A DNA stretch of 5,065 bases from contig CAKUZC010000081.1 of assembly GCA_934718145.1 (NCBI GenBank), forward strand, positions 1 through 5,065, read 5' to 3'. Shown here in pieces: positions 1-5,065 of the stretch (within the stretch, counting starts at the first letter, position 1; every line of letters begins with the position of its first letter). Position numbers and translations under genes: made by a program. A model generated the notes under the pieces. It worked only from the letters and a program-made list of their open reading frames with translations, ran no database searches and had not been told where the DNA came from. The stretch comes from an uncultured Eubacteriales bacterium. Lineage in GTDB: Bacteria; Bacillota; Clostridia; Oscillospirales; Acutalibacteraceae.

Positions 1-305
1 CTAAAATAGCTGCCGAAATAGAAAAAAATGCTATTTCTGATAATTCCAAAGGAAGTGATTCCAATTCAGGAGAGGGTTCTGAAGATCCTATGATGAATGA
101 AGCTATCAAATGTGTAGTTGAAGCAGGACAAGCATCGACTTCTTTACTTCAGAGGAGATTGAGAGTAGGTTATGCTCGAGCTGGAAGACTTGTAGACGAA
201 ATGGAACAAATGGGAATAGTTGGGCCGCATGAAGGGTCAAAGCCAAGACAAGTACTTATAACTTATCAGCAGTTCATGGAAATGAATATGAATCAACAAA
301 AGTAG
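1..305 (+). CDS. ftsK: FtsK/SpoIIIE DNA translocase, C-terminal end (5' partial)
   Basis: This is the last 100 codons of a septal DNA pump that moves chromosomal DNA through the closing division or sporulation septum. The frame is open from base 3 to the TAG at 303-305, and the gene starts outside the window. The first ~30 residues are a Ser/Gly/Glu/Asn-rich linker. The rest is the gamma winged-helix domain, which reads DNA polarity sequences (KOPS in E. coli, SRS in B. subtilis). Diagnostic stretches are [20 protein letters not shown] and [17 protein letters not shown]. In the recognition helix this protein has A, R and D where B. subtilis SpoIIIE has T, R and D, and E. coli FtsK has N, R and E. 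The motor domain is not visible, so FtsK and SpoIIIE cannot be separated. An ATG at 90 lies inside the linker and is not a real start. The stop codon overlaps the ribosome-binding site of the next gene. Confidence 0.95.
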   Translation, partial: KIAAEIEKNAISDNSKGSDSNSGEGSEDPMMNEAIKCVVEAGQASTSLLQRRLRVGYARAGRLVDEMEQMGIVGPHEGSKPRQVLITYQQFMEMNMNQQK

Positions 306-315
306 GAAATGAAAA

Positions 316-1245
316 ATGAAATATTTAAAAAAATTAAAATTTAGTTACTGGTATATTATCCCCGTTATTTTATGTTTTGCTTTTATATTTAACGGCAATC
401 TGTTAAAGGATTTCAGTTGGAATAAGTTAATAGAAAGTTCAGATGTAGGAAACAATTCAGAAATCAATCAAAAAAACTCAGAAAACAATATGTATCTCCA
501 TTTTTTGAATGTCGGAAAAGCCGATTGTTGCTACATAAAGTATAAGGATAAAAATATTCTGATTGACGCCGCCGACAAAGAACCGACAAATGTTGTTACA
601 GAATATTTAGAGCGTCAAGGTGTGAAAAAACTTGATTTAGTAGTAGTTTCGCATCCTCATCGTGATCATATAGGCCAAATGAAAGATGTCATAGAAAAAT
701 TTGAAATTGATAAGTTTATAGCCGCCAAAGTTCCCCAAAATATTACTCCTACTTCTGTAACTTACGAGAAAATGTTGAAAGCTTTGAAGAAAAAAGGTAT
801 AAAAATTAATTATGTCAAGAGTGGTGAAAAATTTAATATAGGGGATATAAAGATTGAAATTTTAGGACCTGTAAATTCTCATGAAAATTTAAACAGTAAT
901 TCTGTTGTTATGAAGATAAAATATAATAATGTAAGTTTTCTTTTTACCGGAGATGCAGAGAAAGTTGAAGAAGAAGATATTATTAATTCAAATGCCGATT
1001 TAAAAGCAACTGTTCTTAAAGTAGGTCATCACGGAAGTAAAACTTCTAGTTCTTATAATTTTTTATCTAAAGTAAAGCCGAAGTATGCGGTAATTTCTGT
1101 TGGACCGGATAAAAGCAATCTTCCAAAAGAAATCATTCTTAAAAGACTCGATAAATTTTGCGATAAAATTTACAGAACAGATGAAAGAGGCACTATAATA
1201 TTGTCTACTGATGGAAACGATATAAAAATGAAAAGTGAAAAATAA
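316..1245 (+). CDS. Membrane-anchored ComEC-like MBL-fold hydrolase
   Basis: This 309-residue protein belongs to the stand-alone relatives of the ComEC C-terminal domain. Family members are metal-dependent hydrolases, probably phosphodiesterases or nucleases, but the substrate here is unknown. A Lys-rich N-terminus precedes one hydrophobic segment (about residues 11-31). A polar linker (35-58) follows, then the MBL domain, so the positive-inside rule places the catalytic part outside the cell. Visible motifs are HFLNVGKADC (62-71), Asp84 in ILIDA, HPHRDH with His113, His115, Asp117 and His118, Asn/Ser near 193-196, TGD (211-213), and GHHGS (237-241). The C-terminal Gly-His-Pro usual after the SVG strand is replaced by Asn-Leu-Pro (268-270). 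ComEC's channel domain is absent, so this is not a DNA uptake channel by itself. The ATG at 316 follows AGGA (304-307) with 8 nt spacing. It lies 10 nt after the translocase stop and 15 nt before DUF3006, suggesting one transcript. Confidence 0.9.
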   Translation: MKYLKKLKFSYWYIIPVILCFAFIFNGNLLKDFSWNKLIESSDVGNNSEINQKNSENNMYLHFLNVGKADCCYIKYKDKNILIDAADKEPTNVVTEYLERQGVKKLDLVVVSHPHRDHIGQMKDVIEKFEIDKFIAAKVPQNITPTSVTYEKMLKALKKKGIKINYVKSGEKFNIGDIKIEILGPVNSHENLNSNSVVMKIKYNNVSFLFTGDAEKVEEEDIINSNADLKATVLKVGHHGSKTSSSYNFLSKVKPKYAVISVGPDKSNLPKEIILKRLDKFCDKIYRTDERGTIILSTDGNDIKMKSEK

Positions 1246-1260
1246 TTTTAGGGAAGTGAT

Positions 1261-1482
1261 GTGGTTTTGAATTTTTTGTCTGTAGATAAGATTGAAAAAG
1301 ATTATTTGGTTTGTGAAGATCAGGATGAAAAAGTTAAGATTATTCCTTTTAAAAAGTTAAGTGAAGATATATCTGAAGGTACTATAATTTACGTAGACAA
1401 TTTGGGAAATATAAGAATTGACAAAGAAAAAACACAAATAAGACGTGATATTATACGAAAACTTCAAAATCAAGTTGAATAA
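1261..1482 (+). CDS. DUF3006 family small protein
   Basis: This 73-residue protein matches the DUF3006 pattern: an opening 'VDKIEKDYLVCEDQDEKV', then a segment on the model IPFKKLSEDISEGTIIYVD, and a charged C-terminal helix in which IDKEKTQIRRDIIRKL fits the usual Asp-rich/Arg-Arg ending. It has no signal peptide, membrane segment or obvious catalytic residue. Such proteins are short, are predicted to form a small beta fold plus helix, and have no established function. In Clostridia they are often encoded just after a ComEC-like MBL protein, as here, so a role as partner or regulator of that enzyme is a reasonable inference. The start is GTG 1261, 6 nt after AGGGA (1250-1254). The in-frame TTG at 1267 is a weaker alternative, and the ATG at 1259 is out of frame and stops after three codons. 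Confidence 0.85.
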   Translation: MVLNFLSVDKIEKDYLVCEDQDEKVKIIPFKKLSEDISEGTIIYVDNLGNIRIDKEKTQIRRDIIRKLQNQVE

Positions 1483-1533
1483 TCACTAAAAATAACTTTT
1501 AATATTTTAAATTTAAACTAAATAGTACTTAAA

Positions 1534-1562
1534 ATGTTTGCTTTTTGGAGCAAGCATATTTT
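1534..1562 (+). terminator. Candidate intrinsic terminator after the ftsK-MBL-DUF3006 operon
   Basis: ATGTTTGCT (1534-1542) pairs with AGCAAGCAT (1549-1557) as a 9-bp stem with one G-T wobble, around a TTTTGG loop. A short TTTT run follows at 1559-1562, and an A-run precedes the stem (1531-1534). It sits 51 nt after the DUF3006 stop, where an operon end is expected. The stem is AT-rich and the U-tract is short, so termination may be leaky and could let some transcription reach the transporter genes. Confidence 0.5.
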
Positions 1563-1567
1563 ATAAT
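1538..1567 (+). promoter_or_regulatory. Candidate sigma-A promoter for the kimA operon
   Basis: A perfect -10 hexamer TATAAT lies at 1562-1567, with TTGCTT (1538-1543, three of six matching) 18 nt upstream as a weak -35. The predicted start near 1575 would give a leader of about 80 nt before the kimA GTG. The -35 lies inside the terminator hairpin, which makes the junction unusually compact. A second, weaker option is GATAAT at 1600-1605 within TATGATAAT, without a good -35. In AT-rich DNA a TATAAT also occurs by chance, so this is only a candidate. Confidence 0.35.
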
Positions 1568-1641
1568 TTAAAAAATGTTTTGTATTTTGTTGATTTTATG
1601 ATAATATTGTTACCGAAACACGAGATTTAAATATTGAAACT

Positions 1642-1648
1642 GGAGAAG
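1642..1648 (+). promoter_or_regulatory. Ribosome-binding site for kimA
   Basis: GGAGAAG precedes the GTG at 1657; the core GGAG (1642-1645) is 11 nt from it, at the long end of the usual range. It is much closer to an out-of-frame ATG (1649) whose reading frame, ATG TCA TTG TGA, ends across the GTG start. Confidence 0.6.
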
Positions 1649-1656
1649 ATGTCATT

Positions 1657-3555
1657 GTGAATAGTTTGAAAAATTTGAAAAAAATTTTACTTGGTTCTGC
1701 TCTTAAAGATGACCAATTAAAAAACGAAAAATTATCGCGTCTGTGGGGACTTCCCATAATGGCAAGTGATGCGGTATCTTCTGTTGCATATGCTGTTGAG
1801 GAAATACTTATGGCTCTCGTACCTGCTCTGGGAATTATGGCAGTAAATTATGTAGGTATGGTAAGTATTCCGATTATAATATTGCTTTTAATATTGATTT
1901 TTTCCTATTCTCAAATAATAAATCACTATCCTAACGGTGGTGGTGCATATGTTGTAGCGAAAGAAAATTTTGGAAAAAAATCTTCGCTTTTGGCCGCTAC
2001 ATGTTTAGTCATAGATTATATAATGACAGTCGCCGTGAGCGTATCTTCATCAACAGCTGCCGTTTTGGCTGTTTATCCGGCTCTGGAGCCGTATAGAATA
2101 ATAATATCTTTGGTTTGTGTAGGAGTCATAACGTTAATTAATCTTCGTGGTATAGGGGAGTCTTCCAAAGTTTTCGGGATACCTACATACGTGTTCATAT
2201 TTTCAATGTTTTCACTTATAGTTGCCGGATTTATAGGATTTTTTAATCATTCTCTGTTACCTATTACTTATTCACCTGAACAAATTTCGGGATTGACTGC
2301 AAATGCTGCACAGGGAATGTCATTGGCGTTGTTTTTATGTGCTTTTTCGTCGGGGTGTTCAGCTTTGACAGGAGTTGAAGCAGTAAGCAATGCTATACCT
2401 AGTTTTAAAGAGCCTTCCCAGAAGACAGCGAAACAAGTTCTTTTTATGCTTGGCGGAATAATAGTATTTATATTTGGCGGAACCAGTTTTTTAGCGACTT
2501 CATTAAAGGTTATGCCGCTTTCCGATAAAACTGTTCTTTCTCAAATGGCCTCTGCGATTTTTGGAAATGGAGCAATGTTTTATATTTTGCAATTTACTAC
2601 CTCTTTGATTCTTCTTCTTGCTGCAAATACTTCATATAGTGGGCTTCCGATACTTCTTTCCATACTTGCAAAAGATAGATATATGCCCAGACAATTTTCT
2701 CAAAGGGGTACAAAACTTAGTTTTTCAAACGGAATTATGTTTATTTTTATAGCAAGTTCGCTTTTATTAATAGCGTTTAATGCCGATACTCACCGATTAA
2801 TACCGTTCTATTCTGTTGGAGTGTTTGTGTCGTTTACGATATCTCAGTTTGGCATGTTCGTTAAATGGATAAGAACGAAAGAAAAAGGTTGGCAGTATAA
2901 GTCGCTTATAAACGGATTTGGAGCTTTGGTTACTTTCGTAGGTTCTATAGTTGTGTTTACTACAAAGTTTACTCATGGTGCATGGGCACTTTTAATAGCA
3001 GCACCGCTTTTAATGTGGTTTATGTCTGAAACTCATAAACATTATTTTAAATTTTTAAAGGGAATAAGCATACTTGGTTATAATTATAAATATAAACCCA
3101 GTACAAGTAATGATTCTCTTCCGTGTGTTGTACTTATAAATAAAATGAATAGAGCAGCATTGAAAACATTTGATTATGCAAATAAAATTACTTCAAATGT
3201 TACAGCGTTGCACATTTCGGTGTCAGATACTGAAACAGAGAGATTAAAAAAACAATGGCAAGACTTAAAAATAGATGTTCCTCTTACAGTGATTTATACT
3301 CCTTATCGTGATATAATTACTCCAATAGAAGATTATATTTCTTCTCAGGAAGAAAAATTAAAAGATGGAGAAAATTTAACTGTTGTTCTTACACGTATTT
3401 GCGGAAACGGTTGGAAAGATGCTATATTCCACAATCAAACAACGTTTTTCATAGAAAAAGAGCTAAGAAAACATGAAAATGTTGCAACTGTTCTTGTACC
3501 TTATTTTTATAACAAACCTAGGTCCATAATTAAAAAATTGACACAAAAGTCGTAG
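1657..3555 (+). CDS. kimA: KimA-type potassium importer (APC/KUP-like)
   Basis: This 632-residue membrane protein imports K+, probably by proton symport as shown for B. subtilis KimA (about 607 residues). About twelve membrane helices span residues 30-455. A soluble cytoplasmic domain (about 480-620) follows, including the typical HNQT motif (592-595); this domain is known to help dimer formation and c-di-AMP control in KimA. Residues placed at the B. subtilis K+ path are all present by position: Asp38 and Tyr45 in SDAVSSVAYAVEEI, Asp120 and Tyr121 with Thr124 and Ser128, Thr238 and Glu241 in SALTGVEAVSN, and Tyr385 in IPFYSVGVF. This argues for a working transporter rather than a general amino-acid permease, which is the main alternative name for this fold. 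GTG 1657 is the start because it has the only good upstream SD and the N-terminus then aligns with KimA. No ydaO-type c-di-AMP riboswitch is seen in the 174-nt upstream gap. The next gene follows 16 nt later. Confidence 0.88.
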   Translation: MNSLKNLKKILLGSALKDDQLKNEKLSRLWGLPIMASDAVSSVAYAVEEILMALVPALGIMAVNYVGMVSIPIIILLLILIFSYSQIINHYPNGGGAYVVAKENFGKKSSLLAATCLVIDYIMTVAVSVSSSTAAVLAVYPALEPYRIIISLVCVGVITLINLRGIGESSKVFGIPTYVFIFSMFSLIVAGFIGFFNHSLLPITYSPEQISGLTANAAQGMSLALFLCAFSSGCSALTGVEAVSNAIPSFKEPSQKTAKQVLFMLGGIIVFIFGGTSFLATSLKVMPLSDKTVLSQMASAIFGNGAMFYILQFTTSLILLLAANTSYSGLPILLSILAKDRYMPRQFSQRGTKLSFSNGIMFIFIASSLLLIAFNADTHRLIPFYSVGVFVSFTISQFGMFVKWIRTKEKGWQYKSLINGFGALVTFVGSIVVFTTKFTHGAWALLIAAPLLMWFMSETHKHYFKFLKGISILGYNYKYKPSTSNDSLPCVVLINKMNRAALKTFDYANKITSNVTALHISVSDTETERLKKQWQDLKIDVPLTVIYTPYRDIITPIEDYISSQEEKLKDGENLTVVLTRICGNGWKDAIFHNQTTFFIEKELRKHENVATVLVPYFYNKPRSIIKKLTQKS

Positions 3556-3559
3556 GAGG
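3554..3559 (+). promoter_or_regulatory. Consensus Shine-Dalgarno overlapping the kimA stop codon
   Basis: AGGAGG is a full match to the anti-SD and uses the last two bases of the kimA TAG (3553-3555). Spacing to the GTG at 3572 is 12 nt. An in-frame TAA at 3569-3571 forbids any earlier start, so GTG 3572 is the earliest possible start. The SD and kimA stop overlap suggests translational coupling of the two transporters. Confidence 0.7.
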
Positions 3560-3571
3560 ATGTCTTTTTAA

Positions 3572-5041
3572 GTGAAAAATATTTTTAAAAAACTCAATTG
3601 TTTTTTTGTGTTTGTCGCGATTTTTTCATCACTGTATTCGACAAGTGCACTAAGTTCACTGGAAAACATAAAGCAGCGTGGATATATAAGAGTTTCCACT
3701 AATGCAGAATTTGAACCTTTTGAATATAAAGATGGAGACAAAATAGTTGGTATAGACATAGACATTGCAAAAAAAATTGCAGAAAGCTTGGGAGTATCAA
3801 CTAAAATTAACGATGTCTCATTTGACGCTGTGACTTTGGAATTAAGCAGCGGAAGTTGTGATATTGCCATAGCAGCAATGAGTTACAGCAACGATAAAGC
3901 AGTGAACGTAGATTTTTCTGATACGTATTACTTTGCTAAACAAGCCATACTAGTACCAAAAAACAGCTCTATAACTTCAGGTAAAGACCTTCATGGCAAA
4001 AAAATAGGTGTTGCACTTGGTTTTACGGGAGATACTTATTGTACTGAAAATTTTTCTGATTCTGAAATATGCAGGTATAATAAAAGTTCTGACGCTGTTT
4101 TGGATTTGGTTAATGGACGAGTTGACGCGGTAGTTGTTGATGATGCTCCAGCTAAAAAACTTGTTAGACTTTCAGGAAATAAAGTTGAAATGCTCGATGA
4201 ATATCTTTTCGAAGAAGGATACAGAATTGCCGTTCCTAAAGGAGACAATGAGCTTTTGGATTATATAAATTCAATGCTTAAACAATTGCGTGATTCTAAA
4301 GAAATAGACAAAATAGTCAATAAATATATTATAGAAGCCGGTACTCCCAGTCTCGATTTAATAGGACAGATTGATAATAATTTGTTTTGTAAAAATAGAT
4401 ATAAAATGATACTCGGAGGTTTATATAATACTTTTCGACTAACAGCAGTATCTTTGGTAATAGGAATATTTATAGGTTTGCTTGTTTCGCTCGCTAAGGT
4501 GAGTCGCAGTAAAAATACAGTGTGCAAGATTTTTAAAATAATCGCCAATATTTATCTTACTGTAATTCGAGGAACTCCTGTTGTTGTACAATTGTTTGTA
4601 ATATACTATTTGATACTCGCTTCTACAGGATTAAGTAAAATAACTGTCGCAATGATAGCTTTTGGAGTAAATTCAGGGGCGTATGTTTCTGAAATAATAC
4701 GCTCTGGTATACTTTCGGTTGATAATGGACAGTATGAAGCAGGAAGATCGCTTGGACTGAGTTCGGCTCTTACTATGAGAAAAATAATATTGCCACAGGC
4801 ATTTAAAAATATTTTACCGACTTTAGTCAATGAATTCATACAACTTGTAAAAGAAACTTCTGTAGCGGGCTTTATAGGCGTTACGGATTTGTCTCGTGCG
4901 GGAGATATTATAAGAAGTCAAACATATGAGCCGTTTGTACCACTGATGACTGTCGCTCTTATATACCTTGTTATAGTGATGTTTACCACTTTTATTATGT
5001 CTCTTATAGAAAGGAAGCTGCGTGTAAGTGATAAGCGTTAA
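3572..5041 (+). CDS. Amino-acid ABC transporter, substrate-binding protein/permease fusion (GlnP type)
   Basis: This 489-residue protein joins an SBP_bac_3 binding domain to a HisM/GlnP-type permease, so binding and transport sit in one chain, as in Gram-positive GlnP. A hydrophobic signal or anchor segment spans residues 9-27, with no lipobox. The binding domain (about 30-255) shows NAEFEPFEY (44-52), GIDIDIAKKIAESLG (60-74), VDFSDTYY (113-120) and GRVDAVVVDD (182-191). Asp190 sits at the position that usually binds the ligand amino group, but the usual carboxylate-binding Arg is Lys109. The permease (about 278-480) has roughly five helices. Its EAA loop, EAGRSLGLSSAL then ILPQA (389-410), docks the ATPase. 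The substrate is likely a polar amino acid (glutamine or glutamate class) but cannot be fixed from sequence. Cys157 and Cys167 lie in the exported domain and might pair. The gene sits 16 nt behind kimA and overlaps the next gene by 14 nt, suggesting one operon. Confidence 0.93.
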   Translation: MKNIFKKLNCFFVFVAIFSSLYSTSALSSLENIKQRGYIRVSTNAEFEPFEYKDGDKIVGIDIDIAKKIAESLGVSTKINDVSFDAVTLELSSGSCDIAIAAMSYSNDKAVNVDFSDTYYFAKQAILVPKNSSITSGKDLHGKKIGVALGFTGDTYCTENFSDSEICRYNKSSDAVLDLVNGRVDAVVVDDAPAKKLVRLSGNKVEMLDEYLFEEGYRIAVPKGDNELLDYINSMLKQLRDSKEIDKIVNKYIIEAGTPSLDLIGQIDNNLFCKNRYKMILGGLYNTFRLTAVSLVIGIFIGLLVSLAKVSRSKNTVCKIFKIIANIYLTVIRGTPVVVQLFVIYYLILASTGLSKITVAMIAFGVNSGAYVSEIIRSGILSVDNGQYEAGRSLGLSSALTMRKIILPQAFKNILPTLVNEFIQLVKETSVAGFIGVTDLSRAGDIIRSQTYEPFVPLMTVALIYLVIVMFTTFIMSLIERKLRVSDKR

Positions 5042-5065
5042 AAATCTTTATAAAGAATTTCATCA
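5028..5065 (+). CDS. ABC transporter ATP-binding protein, N-terminus (3' partial)
   Basis: Twelve codons from GTG 5028 read MISVKNLYKEFH, the standard opening of a polar amino-acid ABC ATPase (GlnQ/HisP type). The Walker motifs lie beyond the window. An in-frame TAA at 5025-5027 rules out an earlier start. AAGGAAG (5011-5017) upstream, inside the permease gene, can serve as the ribosome-binding site. The start overlaps the permease end by 14 nt, consistent with translational coupling. It would energise the fusion protein encoded just upstream. The call rests on a short N-terminal match plus context. Confidence 0.8.
   Translation, partial: MISVKNLYKEFH

Noticed and set aside
90..305. Separate 71-residue protein starting at ATG 90
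   Set aside because: The same frame is open to the left edge of the window and the sequence is the FtsK gamma domain with its linker, so this is the end of a longer gene.
361..378. Possible lipoprotein signal around Cys20 of the MBL protein
   Set aside because: The residue before the Cys is Leu (VILC), not Gly, Ala or Ser, and the hydrophobic segment continues past the Cys; a membrane anchor fits better.
1506..1517. Self-complementary TTTAAATTTAAA
   Set aside because: Purely A/T and short; such palindromes are expected by chance in this gap and have no family signature.
1531..1589. Imperfect direct repeat (AAAATGTTTGCTTTTTG and AAAATGTTTTGTATTTTG, about 40 nt apart)
   Set aside because: Low-complexity A/T-rich similarity with several mismatches; not convincing as an operator pair.
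3568..3870. 100-codon ORF on the minus strand
   Set aside because: It lies wholly antisense to the signal peptide and first lobe of the binding-protein fusion, has no family resemblance and no SD; the + strand frame is clearly the gene.
4036..4839. Three further minus-strand ORFs (70, 95 and 77 codons)
   Set aside because: All are antisense shadows inside the well-supported SBP/permease gene, with Ser/Ile/Leu-rich composition expected from a reverse reading.
1..5065. CRISPR arrays, insertion sequences, tRNA/rRNA genes, phage or defence genes
   Set aside because: No spaced repeats, inverted-repeat-bounded transposase, RNA gene signatures or defence domains were seen; nearly all of the sequence is explained by ordinary protein genes.

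Overview
The window looks like chromosomal DNA from a low-GC Gram-positive anaerobe of the Clostridia type (Bacillota). The evidence is strongly AT-rich codon use, purine-rich Shine-Dalgarno sites, a SpoIIIE/FtsK gamma domain of the 'GSKPRQVL' type, a stand-alone ComEC-like metallo-beta-lactamase protein followed by DUF3006, and an amino-acid ABC transporter whose binding protein is fused to the permease. I cannot name a genus from the sequence alone. All genes lie on the + strand.

Block 1 (1-1482) is the end of an operon. It holds the C-terminal 100 codons of an FtsK/SpoIIIE DNA translocase, a membrane-anchored ComEC-like MBL-fold hydrolase, and a 73-residue DUF3006 protein, with gaps of 10 and 15 nt. 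The MBL/DUF3006 pair is a recurrent neighbourhood in Clostridia. The 174-nt gap that follows (1483-1656) carries a hairpin that could end this operon and, overlapping it, a promoter candidate with a perfect TATAAT.

Block 2 (1657-5065) is a transport operon. It holds a KimA-type potassium importer, then 16 nt later a binding-protein/permease fusion of the GlnP type. A gene overlapping the fusion by 14 nt begins like an ABC ATPase (GlnQ type) and runs off the window. The likely theme is joint import of K+ and an amino acid, perhaps its counter-ion glutamate or its precursor glutamine; this is inferred from gene order only.

Most of the content belongs to known families, and I do not see a wholly new system. 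Points worth a second look are: the K+/amino-acid transporter operon; a Lys where this binding-protein family normally has its carboxylate-binding Arg; loss of the conserved C-terminal Gly-His-Pro motif in the MBL protein; and the start sites. Four of five starts are GTG, and every one has a tiny out-of-frame ORF lying between the ribosome-binding site and the start or overlapping the start.
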